Positions 1 to 8,576 of a DNA stretch of 50,857 nt are shown in pieces (position 1 is the first letter of the stretch; each line of letters begins with the position of its first letter). A model generated the notes under the pieces. That model made no database searches. It was given only the letters and a program-made list of their open reading frames with translations, and was not told the DNA's origin. The DNA comes from Acidobacteria bacterium Ga0077553 (lineage in GTDB: Bacteria > Acidobacteriota > Terriglobia > Bryobacterales > Bryobacteraceae). The translations under genes were made by a program, and so were the position numbers. The stretch is from positions 1 to 50,857 of the forward strand of contig LNFE01000219.1 in assembly GCA_001464575.1 (NCBI GenBank). Direction: 5' to 3'.

Positions 1-2
1 CC

Positions 3-1199
3 CCCGAAAAGGACCGCTGGTTCATCGGCCGCCCCATCGACGACCACGTCCGCGTCCTCCGCCGCGCCGACTGGCTCCCCGCCCGCCAACTCTTCAACAT
101 CGGCAAAGAGTCCTCCGTCTACGACGAAGCCAACCGCGCCGGCCTCTTCTACGCCCAAAGCTGGGCCGTCGTCCATCTGCTCTATACCCAGCCCGGCTAT
201 CGTGAGCACATCCAACAGTTCGCCGAACTCCTCGACGAAGGCGTCCCGGCCGAAGAGGCGTGCCTCCGTGCCTTCCGCCGCAGCGCGACCCAGGTCCTCG
301 ACGACGCCCGCCAACGCATCCTCCGCGACGCCCTCCCCGTCGCCGCTGTCGCCGCCGACCCCCTCGACGCCCCCCGCGTCCAGGTCGACACCGTAAATGA
401 AGAGATCGTCGCCGAACTCGCCCTCGCCTGCGGCAAAACCGCCCTCGCCGCCCGCATCTACGAGGGCCGGAACAGCGCCACCCCCCTCGGCCTCCTCGCT
501 CTCGCCCGTGGCGACAACGCCCAGGCGTTAAAATATTTTAACCAATCTATCGCCGAAGGCGCCCCCGACTCCACCCCCTACTTCGAAGCCGCCATGCTCC
601 GCCGTGACTCGAAGCAGCCCTTCGAACCCCTCCTCCGCCAAGCCGTCGAACGCAACCCCCGCCACGCCGAAGCCTGGTTCCTCCTCGGCCTCGAAGCCGC
701 CAAGCGCGACCAGCTCGAAGACGCGATCGAAGCCTATCAAAAGGCGACCGCGATCCTCCCCCGCCAAGCCAACTTCTGGCACGCCATGGCCATGGCGCTC
801 CACCGCGCCGGCCGTCGCGAGGAAGCCGCCGGCGCCGCCCAGAAATGCCGCCTCGCCGCCACCACCACCGCCGAACGTGAAATGGCCGCCGCCCTCAATG
901 GCTTCGTTTCGTCAAGAGCCTCCGCCCCAGCCCCGAAACAACCCGCCGTCGTCATCCCGGACGCCTGGCAAGGCCTGCAAGGCGACGCCATCAGTGACGG
1001 CGTCCTTGAAGAGTTGGTTTGCGGCGACCCCGCCGTCATGCGCATCAAAGGCGTCGGCGAACTGCGCGTCCTCCGCCCCCGCGAAATCCGCATCACCGGC
1101 GGCTCCCGCGAACTCGCCTGTGGCCCGGCCGATCGCAAGGTCCGCGTCGGCTACATTCAAGCCACCCGCGAACTCGTTTCGGTGGAGTTCGTGCCGTAG
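3..1199 (+). CDS. TPR-repeat protein, 5'-truncated by window edge
   Basis: The frame is open from base 3 to a TAG at 1197-1199, giving about 398 residues with no start in view. The first 70 residues (GKESSVYDEANRAG, then YAQSWAVVHLLY) resemble the end of the DUF1570-like peptidase-type domain that often precedes TPRs in acidobacterial secreted proteins; this is inference. The middle holds helix pairs of TPR type, clearest around bases 640-860 (AEAWFLLGLEAAKRDQLEDA, then AIEAYQKATAILP). The last 90 residues form a small beta-rich tail without a recognised motif. It is likely a protein-interaction scaffold or periplasmic protease accessory. DinB starts 14 bp downstream, so the two are probably co-transcribed. 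Confidence 0.75.
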   Translation, partial: PEKDRWFIGRPIDDHVRVLRRADWLPARQLFNIGKESSVYDEANRAGLFYAQSWAVVHLLYTQPGYREHIQQFAELLDEGVPAEEACLRAFRRSATQVLDDARQRILRDALPVAAVAADPLDAPRVQVDTVNEEIVAELALACGKTALAARIYEGRNSATPLGLLALARGDNAQALKYFNQSIAEGAPDSTPYFEAAMLRRDSKQPFEPLLRQAVERNPRHAEAWFLLGLEAAKRDQLEDAIEAYQKATAILPRQANFWHAMAMALHRAGRREEAAGAAQKCRLAATTTAEREMAAALNGFVSSRASAPAPKQPAVVIPDAWQGLQGDAISDGVLEELVCGDPAVMRIKGVGELRVLRPREIRITGGSRELACGPADRKVRVGYIQATRELVSVEFVP

Positions 1200-1213
1200 C
1201 TTATCCTGAATTC

Positions 1214-1657
1214 ATGGAACCTTGGCTGGCCGGCAAACACGCCGATCTCGATCCGCTCCGCCGGCTCCTGGCCTGCTCCCTCGATCACGCCCTCGGCGAT
1301 CTCCGCCAGTGGACCCCCGCCGAACCAAATACCCGGGTTGCGTTCCACCTCCGGCACATCGCCGGCTCGGTCGACCGCCTCTGGATCTACGCCCTCGGCG
1401 GCCAACTGAAAGAAGCCCAACTCGCCTACCTCCAAGCCGAGAACCAGGGCCCCGGAGACCGCGACGAACTCCTCGCCGCCGTCGCCCAGGTCTTCGAACG
1501 CGTCCAAACAGAACTCCGCATGCTCGAGGACATCGACTACCGCGAACCCCGTTACGTCGGCCGCCAGCGCGTGGAGGTCCCCCTCGGCCTCCTCCTCGGC
1601 CACATCGCTGAACACACCCAACGCCACACCGGGCAAGTCATCGCGTTGTCCCAATGA
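1214..1657 (+). CDS. DinB-like superfamily protein
   Basis: 147 residues, the usual size of a single DinB-like four-helix bundle. The DinB metal site is recognisable: a histidine in FHLRHIAGSVDRL near residue 52 and two histidines in GHIAEHTQRHTGQ near the C-terminus. DinB-like proteins include thiol-dependent enzymes such as bacillithiol and mycothiol transferases, so a metal-dependent thiol transferase or hydrolase is plausible, but the substrate cannot be read from sequence. The start ATG at 1214 gives a typical N-terminus; the frame stays open upstream inside the preceding gene and was not extended. Its TGA overlaps the next gene's ATG (ATGA at 1654-1657), suggesting translational coupling. 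Confidence 0.72.
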   Translation: MEPWLAGKHADLDPLRRLLACSLDHALGDLRQWTPAEPNTRVAFHLRHIAGSVDRLWIYALGGQLKEAQLAYLQAENQGPGDRDELLAAVAQVFERVQTELRMLEDIDYREPRYVGRQRVEVPLGLLLGHIAEHTQRHTGQVIALSQ

Positions 1658-2286
1658 AGTGGCTCCTCCTGCTCCTGGCCCTCGGCCCGGGCGACGTCTA
1701 CCGCGAGTTCCCGGACGCGAAGTCGATGCCTCCGGAACAACTGGCTGGCGCCATCCGCGCGGAAAGCGCCGCCGGTGAAGTCTCCTTGGCCCTCCTCCGC
1801 GGCAAGAAGGTCGAAGGGCCCGTCCGCGTCTACTTCGGCGCCTCCATCGAAGGTCCCCAAGGCCGTATCGTCTCCCCCCGCAATGCCGCCACAATCAAGG
1901 ACGACCCCGTTATCCGTTTTGAAGCCGAAGGCGATGCCGAGCTCTGGGCCTATTTCGAACGTCTCGGTTCGGCTTGGCATCGCATCGCCCCCGAGTGGAA
2001 GACGCAGTGGGTCCCCGACCAACCCCAACGCGGCATCAAGCTGCAACTGCGCGTCCGCCGCGCCGACGGCCTCTGGGCCGTGGCCCGTCAAGTGGACGAC
2101 ATCACTCTCGAACGCAAGAAGCTTTCCGTAAAGATCTTCCAAGCCGGCAACCCCGGTCCCGAGGCCCTCACTCGAGCCACCGAAGCGGCTTGGCTTGTCG
2201 GCGAGGAGATCCGCCCGGTCGCGCTCGATCAAATCGGTGCGCCGCCCGAAAAGGGCGCCGCGCTGCTCGTCCGCTTTTCCCGTTAA
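1654..2286 (+). CDS. Hypothetical secreted protein
   Basis: 210 residues, product not recognised. It opens with a short hydrophobic stretch (KWLLLLLALGPG) that could be a minimal signal peptide. The rest is a predicted beta-rich domain with alternating charged and hydrophobic segments (residues 60-150), with no cysteine pair and no catalytic signature. Its ATG overlaps the DinB stop by four bases, so it is translationally coupled to DinB. The TAA at 2284-2286 directly abuts the stop of the convergent htrA-like gene with no spacer. Codon use is strongly C-ending, like its upstream neighbours. A periplasmic accessory protein is the safest description. Confidence 0.6.
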   Translation: MKWLLLLLALGPGDVYREFPDAKSMPPEQLAGAIRAESAAGEVSLALLRGKKVEGPVRVYFGASIEGPQGRIVSPRNAATIKDDPVIRFEAEGDAELWAYFERLGSAWHRIAPEWKTQWVPDQPQRGIKLQLRVRRADGLWAVARQVDDITLERKKLSVKIFQAGNPGPEALTRATEAAWLVGEEIRPVALDQIGAPPEKGAALLVRFSR

Positions 2287-3441
2287 CTACAGGTCGTCCG
2301 GCGCCTCACCCAACTGCACCTTCAGCTTCGAAATCTTTTTCTGCCGCGCGATCGTCAGCTCCACCGTATCCCCTGCCCGCTTCTTCGCCAACGCTCGCGT
2401 AATCGCATCTGGCCGGTCACACGGCATGCCATCGATGGCCATAATCAGGTCGCCGCCGATGCCTACCTCCTGATTCCCCACCACCACCACCTGCCGTGCA
2501 CCCCGCAAGCCCGCCCGATCCGCTGCGCTCCCCCGTTGCACCACCTGCAGCAGCAGGCCACCATCCACCGGCAGATCCAGCGCCTCGGCCCATTCCCCCG
2601 CAACGTAAAGCACCTCTACGCCGAGCCGCGGCTTCTTATAGCTCCGCCCGGCGCGATGGTCGCTAATCATTACCTTCGCCTTGTTGATCGGCATCGCAAA
2701 GCCAATCCCAATGTTCCCGCCCGGCCCGTAGATCGCGGTGTTAATGCCGATGACGTTCCCCTGCGAATCGAGCAGCGGCCCGCCGGAGTTGCCGGGGTTA
2801 ATGGCCGCGTCCGTCTGCATCATCCCTTCGAGCTCCCGGTCCTCATCGGCGCGGATCGTCCGTCCTACGGCCGAGATGATCCCGGTGGTCAACGTACCGT
2901 CCAGGCCAAACGGATTCCCAATCGCGAGCACCTTCTGGCCAACCTGAATGATGTCGGAATCGCCGAGGGTCAGCACCGGCAGCTTCTTCCGCGGCACGAT
3001 TTTGATCAACCCGAGGTCATTGTTCGGGTCCTTGTACAGCACCTGAGCGTCATACTTAGACTGGTCAGGTAGCGTGACCACCACTTTCTGGTTCCCGGCC
3101 AGCACATGGTTATTCGTCAGGATCAGGCCGCTGGCATCAAAAATGAAACCGGAGCCTGTCTCCTTCGCCGGAACCACCTCAAAGAAGCTCGCGCGCCGAT
3201 AAACCGTGCTCGAGATATTCACCGTCGCCGCCCGGGCGCGTTTATACACGTCGATGTTGTTCTGCTCATCGACGCCCAGGCCAGCCCCCTGCACCACCTT
3301 CGCCTCCTGCCACCCCGGTCCATCCGCCGCCGCGGTCGGCGATCCGACGGGCGGGAAGAAGCGAGACTTGGCGATCGTGGTCAGGTAGAAGAACGCGCCA
3401 ACGAAGGCCAAGGCAACGATGAGATAGCGGAACCGTTTCAT
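2287..3441 (-). CDS. HtrA/DegP-family serine protease with PDZ domain
   Basis: 384 residues. An N-terminal membrane anchor (residues 4-21, FRYLIVALAFVGAFFYLTTI) is followed by a trypsin-like domain with the full triad: H112 in LTNNHVLAG, D141 in NNDLGLIKI and S218 in NPGNSGGPLLD. One PDZ domain follows (about residues 265-375; GGDLIMAIDGMPCDRPDAI). This DegS-like layout, with anchor, protease and single PDZ, points to periplasmic protein quality control or regulated proteolysis. I chose ATG 3441 over the upstream ATG at 3477 because it starts directly before the hydrophobic anchor, has AGGAG upstream and avoids overlapping coaE. It is the last gene of folD-coaE-htrA; the coaE stop is 10 bp upstream. 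Confidence 0.93.
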   Translation of the reverse strand: MKRFRYLIVALAFVGAFFYLTTIAKSRFFPPVGSPTAAADGPGWQEAKVVQGAGLGVDEQNNIDVYKRARAATVNISSTVYRRASFFEVVPAKETGSGFIFDASGLILTNNHVLAGNQKVVVTLPDQSKYDAQVLYKDPNNDLGLIKIVPRKKLPVLTLGDSDIIQVGQKVLAIGNPFGLDGTLTTGIISAVGRTIRADEDRELEGMMQTDAAINPGNSGGPLLDSQGNVIGINTAIYGPGGNIGIGFAMPINKAKVMISDHRAGRSYKKPRLGVEVLYVAGEWAEALDLPVDGGLLLQVVQRGSAADRAGLRGARQVVVVGNQEVGIGGDLIMAIDGMPCDRPDAITRALAKKRAGDTVELTIARQKKISKLKVQLGEAPDDL

Positions 3442-3451
3442 AGGGAAAGGG

Positions 3452-4051
3452 TCACTCCTGGAGAGCCCTAAGCTCATTATAAGTTTCTTCGATTTGGCGC
3501 CGGGTGTCGTCCAGGGAAATCGATGTGTCTATGACGTAGTCCGCGAACTTTCGTTTCTGGGCCAGAGGTATTTGCCGCCGAATCCGGGCCAGCGCCTCCT
3601 CCCGCGTCCACTGGCTCCGCGCCATCGCCCGGCCGATCTGCGTCTCTTCGTCGCAGGTCACCAGCACCACCCGGGCGAACTGCTTATAAATGCCGGTTTC
3701 GATGTGGATCGCCGCCTCATACAGCACGATCGCGTGGGGGTCGGCCTCGAAGATGGCCAGGAATCGCTGCTCCCGCAAGGCTTCCACCAGCGGATGGACA
3801 ATCGCGTTCAGTTGCGCCAGCTTGGCCGGGTCCTGAAACACGATCGCTCCCAAAGCGCGGCGGTTAATCGAGCCGTCCGGGTGGCAGATGCCTTCGCCGA
3901 ACAAGGCCACTGTGGCATCACGCCCCGGTCCGGACAGAACCTCGTGACCCAGGCGGTCGGCTTCCACGAGTTCGCAACCCAGTTCCCCAAACATCCGCCC
4001 CACGGTGGACTTCCCTGTCGCGAGGCCGCCCGTGAGCGCAACCGTCAGCAT
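3452..4051 (-). CDS. coaE: Dephospho-CoA kinase
   Basis: 199 residues, the normal CoaE length. It catalyses the last step of coenzyme A synthesis, phosphorylating the 3'-hydroxyl of dephospho-CoA with ATP in the cytoplasm. The P-loop GGLATGKST lies at residues 8-16, followed by the ADRLGHEVL segment typical of CoaE, the HP(L)V motif in NAIVHPLVEAL, and the lid region with LVTCDEETQIGRAMAR. ATG 4051 places the P-loop where the family has it; the frame also runs 29 codons further upstream into folD but that extension has no family counterpart. Its first 7 bp overlap the end of folD, so the two are translationally coupled. Confidence 0.95.
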   Translation of the reverse strand: MLTVALTGGLATGKSTVGRMFGELGCELVEADRLGHEVLSGPGRDATVALFGEGICHPDGSINRRALGAIVFQDPAKLAQLNAIVHPLVEALREQRFLAIFEADPHAIVLYEAAIHIETGIYKQFARVVLVTCDEETQIGRAMARSQWTREEALARIRRQIPLAQKRKFADYVIDTSISLDDTRRQIEETYNELRALQE

Positions 4052-4953
4052 CCCTGGTGACGCTCCGCCGCTTCCACCGTGTTGCTCATCAGCATTGCAA
4101 TCGTCAACGGGCCCACCCCACCGGGAACGGGCGTCCACGCGCTGGCGAGAGCCGAGACGTCCAGCGGATGCACATCGCCCACCAGCATCCTGCCCTTCTC
4201 GTCAAACTCGGCGAGAGACTGCGGATCATTCCGCCAAATCGCCGCCACCTCGCTCCGCTCCGTCAACCGGTTGATGCCCACATCGATCACCACCGCCCCG
4301 GGGCGGATGTGTTCCGCCGTCAGAAACGCGGGCCGCCCAATGGCGCCCACTAGGATCTCGGCCCGCTGGCACTCCGCGGCCAGGTCCACCGTCCGCGAGT
4401 GGCAGATGGTGACCGTGGCGTGCGCATGCAGCAACAGCATCGCCATCGGCTTGCCGACGATGTCGCTCCGCCCCACCACCACCGCCCGCTTCCCGGCGAC
4501 TTCGATTCCAGACCGCCGCAACAGCTGCATCACCCCGTTCGGCGTACACGGCCGCGACCCCGGCAGCCCAATCGATAGGCGGCCGACATTCACCGGATGG
4601 AAGCCATCCACGTCTTTTTCGGGATCGATCGCCTGCAGCACCTGCCGCGCGTCAATGTGTCCGGGCAACGGCATCTGCACCAGAATCGCGTCGATCGAGT
4701 CGTCCGCGTTCAACTCATCGAGAATGGCGAGCAACTCCGCGGTCGTCGTCGACTCCGGCCGGATGATCTTCTGGCTCACCAGCCCAAGGCTGGCGCACGT
4801 CTTCACCTTGGTATTGACGTACACCTCACTGGCCGGGTCGCCACCCACCAGAACCACGGCCAGGCCGGGCCGCCGAGGAAGCGCCGCGATGCGCGGCTGC
4901 AGTTCACCAAGAATTTCGTCGCGGACGCGCTTGCCGTCCAAAATCTGAGCCAT
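4045..4953 (-). CDS. folD: Bifunctional methylenetetrahydrofolate dehydrogenase / methenyltetrahydrofolate cyclohydrolase
   Basis: 302 residues, slightly longer than the typical 280-295. FolD interconverts 5,10-methylene-THF, 5,10-methenyl-THF and 10-formyl-THF, supplying one-carbon units for purine and formyl-methionyl-tRNA synthesis. The catalytic Tyr/Lys pair is in EVYVNTKVKTC (Y-x3-K). Other family motifs are ILVQMPLPGHID, DPEKDVDGFHPVNVG, PCTPNGVMQLL and the nucleotide-binding VVVGRSDIVGKPMA. It is the first gene of the minus-strand folD-coaE-htrA unit, starting 75 bp from the divergent cupredoxin gene; that gap must hold both promoters, but I see no convincing -35/-10 pair in it. Confidence 0.96.
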   Translation of the reverse strand: MAQILDGKRVRDEILGELQPRIAALPRRPGLAVVLVGGDPASEVYVNTKVKTCASLGLVSQKIIRPESTTTAELLAILDELNADDSIDAILVQMPLPGHIDARQVLQAIDPEKDVDGFHPVNVGRLSIGLPGSRPCTPNGVMQLLRRSGIEVAGKRAVVVGRSDIVGKPMAMLLLHAHATVTICHSRTVDLAAECQRAEILVGAIGRPAFLTAEHIRPGAVVIDVGINRLTERSEVAAIWRNDPQSLAEFDEKGRMLVGDVHPLDVSALASAWTPVPGGVGPLTIAMLMSNTVEAAERHQGC

Positions 4954-5028
4954 GGTTACAGGCTACTATTTGCCCCCGGTCCCGCGCCTTACATTAAAGT
5001 TTTTCTGTCATCTGCCGATATCCATTCT

Positions 5029-5709
5029 ATGAAGCGGGTACTCTCGGCAATCGTGCTCCTGGTGTGCGCCCTCCCGGCGTTGGCCGGTGAGATTGCCGGG
5101 AAGGTGATGATCACCCGGACGCTCACGAAAAAACGGGTAGTCGTCGATGTCTACGCCCCCCGGGGCGGTGCTCCGGCCACTGCCGCTTCCCCGCAAGACC
5201 TTGACGAGTGGGGCCGCACGGTCATCTATGTGGATACCTCCATGCCCGTGGAATCGTCTTCGGTAATCGCGCAGATCGGCCAGCGGAACCGTCGATTCGA
5301 GAAAGAGGTGCTGGTGATTCCCGCGGGCAGCAGCGTCTCGTTCCCGAACGGGGATCCGATCTTTCACAACGTGTTTTCCCTCTCGAAGGCCAAGCCTTTC
5401 GACTTGGGCTACTATCCGCAGGGCCAGACCAGGACGGTGCGATTTGAGAAGCCCGGCCCCGTGCAAGTGTTTTGCCATCTGCATACAAACATGAGTGCGG
5501 CGATTCTCGTCGTGCCGAATCAACTCTTCGCGCAACCATCGCCGGACGGCGCCTTTCGCATCGCCGGGGTGCCGCCGGGCAAGCACACGGTGCGGCTCTG
5601 GCACCGCAGTGCTGGCTTCCTCCAGCAAGAGGTAGATGTTCCCGCCGAAGGCGCCGCGAACGTCAGCTTCAATCTGCCTCTGGCCACGGTGAAGTCCGTA
5701 GGACCCTAA
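5029..5709 (+). CDS. Secreted cupredoxin-domain protein (methylamine-utilization-like)
   Basis: 226 residues. The signal peptide covers residues 1-19 (cleavage after ALA). The core (about 90-163) is a cupredoxin fold with a type-1 copper site: H113 in PIFHNVFS, then C149, H152 and M155 in VFCHLHTNM. The last 60 residues resemble a carboxypeptidase-regulatory/transthyretin-like beta domain (DGAFRIAGVPPGKHTVRLWH). Such proteins are often annotated as methylamine utilization proteins, without proof of that role. A periplasmic electron carrier or copper sensor is likely. It is followed after 9 bp by the HD-GYP gene and then a beta-barrel gene, so copper binding may feed into c-di-GMP signalling (inference). 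The frame is open upstream into folD; ATG 5029 is chosen because the signal peptide starts there. Confidence 0.85.
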   Translation: MKRVLSAIVLLVCALPALAGEIAGKVMITRTLTKKRVVVDVYAPRGGAPATAASPQDLDEWGRTVIYVDTSMPVESSSVIAQIGQRNRRFEKEVLVIPAGSSVSFPNGDPIFHNVFSLSKAKPFDLGYYPQGQTRTVRFEKPGPVQVFCHLHTNMSAAILVVPNQLFAQPSPDGAFRIAGVPPGKHTVRLWHRSAGFLQQEVDVPAEGAANVSFNLPLATVKSVGP

Positions 5710-5718
5710 TGCCTGCCC

Positions 5719-7350
5719 ATGCGGAACTCCTCCCTCACTCGCCGTGTCGTGCTGTTCGTGCTGCTGCCTCTGGCGGTTGTGTTTGCGGCAAGCCTCTTCT
5801 GGATGGAGCGGGCCCTGCGGCAAAGTACGGCGGCCGAAGTCCGCGCGGACTTGCAGAAACGCGAACTCCGGCGGCAGCGGGAGCATGCCCGGCAGAGCCG
5901 CGAGTTGCAGCGAGCGCTCCAAGTTCTGAGTGAAAACGCCGGTCTGAAGGCGGTTCTCACCTTGCAACGGGATCTGGAGGACTCCGGAGCGTTGCGCGAC
6001 CCGGTGGAACGGGCCGAATTGCAGCGGACTTTGGACGAACGTTTGGAGGCGGTCCGCGAGTCTGTCGACGCCGATCTACTCGCCATGGTGAACTCGCGGG
6101 AGGTCACCGTGGCCGAGTGGCGCCGGCGTCCCGGCGGCGTCTATCTGCGCCAGGAGATCCCGATCAATCTCGAACGGGAAAACCTCGGGCGGCTGGTTGT
6201 CGGCCGCGAGTTAGATCTGGCGACGATTAGCGGCGGGGCCGAGGCGGTGCTGATCAAGGACGGCCGCGTCGAGCTTTCCACTTTACCCGGCGAACGGTTT
6301 GCCGGGCTCGCGCGCGATTGGACGCAGCCCGGTGAGTTGCTTCTGGGAACGGAGCGATGGTTAGCCGTGCCGATGGCTTCGACCGAGCTTGGCGACGGCC
6401 GGCGCGTCGTCATGCTGGCGTCGGTCGATGCGGCGGTAGCTCCCTTCGTCCGCACGTTGCGGATGGTACTCGCCCCGGCGGGGGCGATCAGCCTCGGGTT
6501 GGTTCTCACCCTCGTCTGGTTGACTTCGCGGGCCGTGACGCGGCCGCTCCAGACCCTCACTGCTGCCTGTCAGGAGAGCATTCAGAAGGGCATTCTCGAA
6601 ATTCCGCCCACCCGGCGAGCCGGAGTACTCGAAATCGATGTCCTCGCCGATAGTCTGCATCGGGCGGCCGTGGCTGCCTCCGATGCTCGCCATAGTCTCG
6701 AACAGGCTTACCTCCAGATCCTGGAGGCGCTCGTTGAGGGTCTCGAAGCCCGCGATCAGTACACGGCCGGCCACAGCCGCCGCGTCAGCCAGTACTCGGT
6801 TTGGATTGGCGAACAACTCGGGCTCGCCCCACCGGTCTTGGAACGTCTGCGGATTGGGGCCCTGCTACACGACATCGGCAAAATCGGCATTCCCGACGCC
6901 GTGCTCTTGAAAGACGGGCGGCTGACCGATGAGGAGTTTTCGACCATCAAGAAGCATCCCGAAATCGGGGTGCGGATTCTTGAGCGGATCGGCGCGTTTC
7001 AAGAGTATCTGGGGGCTGTCGGCCTTCATCACGAAAATCACGACGGCAGCGGATATCCGCAGGGTCTGCGCGGCGACGAGATTCCCGTTGAAGCCCGCAT
7101 CGTGCACGTTGCTGACGCCTATGACGCCATGACCAGCAACCGCCCCTACCGCAACCGTATGCCCGAGGAGAAGGTCCGGCGGATCATCCGCGAGTGCAGC
7201 GGCACCCAGTTCGACCCGGCCGTCGTTGCCGCTTTCTTTGCCAGCCCGATCGATAGCACGGCGGCCAATTTGGAGAAGTTACATGAAGCGATTCAGAATC
7301 CCGGCAATCCTCTATCTGTGGCTGATGCTGCTCAGTCCCTGGCCGGCTGA
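5719..7350 (+). CDS. Membrane-bound HD-GYP domain protein (probable c-di-GMP phosphodiesterase)
   Basis: 543 residues. TM1 is at residues 9-28, followed by a charged coiled-coil and periplasmic sensor region (about 30-248), TM2 at 249-272, a HAMP-like linker (TSRAVTRPLQTLTAA) and a C-terminal HD-GYP domain (about 335-520). Catalytic motifs are intact: H352 in GHSRR, H384-D385 in LLHDIGKIG, a second His pair in LHHENHDGSGYP, and the GYP at 445-447. HD-GYP enzymes hydrolyse c-di-GMP, so this is a sensor whose periplasmic input controls c-di-GMP turnover. No receiver domain is present. It starts 9 bp after the cupredoxin gene and its last 68 bp overlap the start of the barrel gene. Base composition is less C-skewed than in most neighbours. 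Confidence 0.93.
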   Translation: MRNSSLTRRVVLFVLLPLAVVFAASLFWMERALRQSTAAEVRADLQKRELRRQREHARQSRELQRALQVLSENAGLKAVLTLQRDLEDSGALRDPVERAELQRTLDERLEAVRESVDADLLAMVNSREVTVAEWRRRPGGVYLRQEIPINLERENLGRLVVGRELDLATISGGAEAVLIKDGRVELSTLPGERFAGLARDWTQPGELLLGTERWLAVPMASTELGDGRRVVMLASVDAAVAPFVRTLRMVLAPAGAISLGLVLTLVWLTSRAVTRPLQTLTAACQESIQKGILEIPPTRRAGVLEIDVLADSLHRAAVAASDARHSLEQAYLQILEALVEGLEARDQYTAGHSRRVSQYSVWIGEQLGLAPPVLERLRIGALLHDIGKIGIPDAVLLKDGRLTDEEFSTIKKHPEIGVRILERIGAFQEYLGAVGLHHENHDGSGYPQGLRGDEIPVEARIVHVADAYDAMTSNRPYRNRMPEEKVRRIIRECSGTQFDPAVVAAFFASPIDSTAANLEKLHEAIQNPGNPLSVADAAQSLAG

Positions 7351-8572
7351 GGCTCAGGAGGCGCAGATCGGCTTCGAAGTCCCGATGACGTTCACCTTCG
7401 GGGCGACGGTGACAGACCGTTTCAAGAACACGATTCCCGAGTGGCTGAAGACGATCGACGAACCGATCCGGGTCAACCGCTCCGTGGCGGCGGCCGGCGC
7501 CCGGGTGCTGATCGCGCCCACGCTCAAGCTAGGGCGCCACTGGTACTTTCACGCGACGTTCCAAGGAAACACCTCGCCGTTCTTCCACTATGAGGCCTAT
7601 CACGTCCGTGGTTACGGAGCCCGCATTCGGATGCTGCAGGGCTTCGGCGCCTATACCACCGGTGGCGAGACCGGAAGCGTCACCGTCAAGGTCGGCAAAC
7701 TAACGACGGCGTTCGGCCAGTTCGCCACCCGCTATAACGACCGCGACAACGCCCTGATCGATGCCCCGATGGCTTATGGCTCCTATCTCCTCCTCCGGCC
7801 CGATCTCATTCCGTGTTCGAATTTCGACCTCGAGCACCAGCAGCGGGTTCATCCGAATGTCGCTGCCTACCACTGCAACCACGTCGAGTCGTACACGTAC
7901 GGCGTCCTGCCGGTAACCCCATACGGCATCTTCGGCGCCGAGGTCGACGTCACTTGGCGCCGCCTCGACGGACGTCTCCAGTTGGCGAACGGGTCACCCT
8001 CCAATCCCCAAAAAATCACCTCCTCCAGTCAAGCGGCCCAGTGGGCCGGTGGCGCCGGCGTCACTGTGGTGCCCGGGTTGCGCGTAGGCGTCTCCGGGTT
8101 TCGGGGGCCGTGGCTCGAATCGAGCACCCAGTCCCAACTGGACCGTGGCCTTCACTGGCGGCAATTCAACGCGAGCGGTATCGGGCTCGATGCCCAGTGG
8201 GCGCGTTCCCGGTTGGCCTTGAGCGGCGAGTGGCAACGCCTGCTCTACAGCTACCCGAATTTCCGATCCGGCCCTTCCGTCCAGTACGGCTATGTGGAGG
8301 GGAAGTGGACGCTGCATCCCCGCTGGTTCGCCGCCGCGCGCGCGGGCTATCAACGGCACAGCGTCGTGACGGACGAGTCGACGCCTGGGCACTCCCATTT
8401 TCTGCCGACGCGGATGGCCTACGAGTTCGCCGCCGGCTACCGGCCCCGCCAGGGGCACCTGCTGAAAGTCGGTTATCTTTGGATGCCGAGCACCGAGCGA
8501 TACGGCCCTCGGGATGATGTTTTCGGCTTCCAATGGGTGGCCGATGTCCCCACCCTCAGTTGGACCCGGTAG
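7283..8572 (+). CDS. Outer-membrane beta-barrel protein (porin-like)
   Basis: 429 residues. The signal peptide is residues 1-24 (RIPAILYLWLMLLSPWPAEA, then QEAQ). The mature protein alternates aromatic and polar residues with regular turns (HWYFHATFQGNTSPFFHYEA, VKVGKLTTAFGQFATRYNDRD, GQFATRYN) and ends in W-T-R, consistent with a 14-18-stranded barrel. The GKLTTAFGQFATRYN segment resembles the porin-type barrels often found beside cupredoxin/methylamine-utilization-like genes. ATG 7283 has GGAGAA five bases upstream and yields an exact signal peptide; it lies inside the end of the HD-GYP gene, a 68-bp out-of-frame overlap. Transported substrate is unknown. Confidence 0.75.
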   Translation: MKRFRIPAILYLWLMLLSPWPAEAQEAQIGFEVPMTFTFGATVTDRFKNTIPEWLKTIDEPIRVNRSVAAAGARVLIAPTLKLGRHWYFHATFQGNTSPFFHYEAYHVRGYGARIRMLQGFGAYTTGGETGSVTVKVGKLTTAFGQFATRYNDRDNALIDAPMAYGSYLLLRPDLIPCSNFDLEHQQRVHPNVAAYHCNHVESYTYGVLPVTPYGIFGAEVDVTWRRLDGRLQLANGSPSNPQKITSSSQAAQWAGGAGVTVVPGLRVGVSGFRGPWLESSTQSQLDRGLHWRQFNASGIGLDAQWARSRLALSGEWQRLLYSYPNFRSGPSVQYGYVEGKWTLHPRWFAAARAGYQRHSVVTDESTPGHSHFLPTRMAYEFAAGYRPRQGHLLKVGYLWMPSTERYGPRDDVFGFQWVADVPTLSWTR

Positions 8573-8576
8573 CCGC

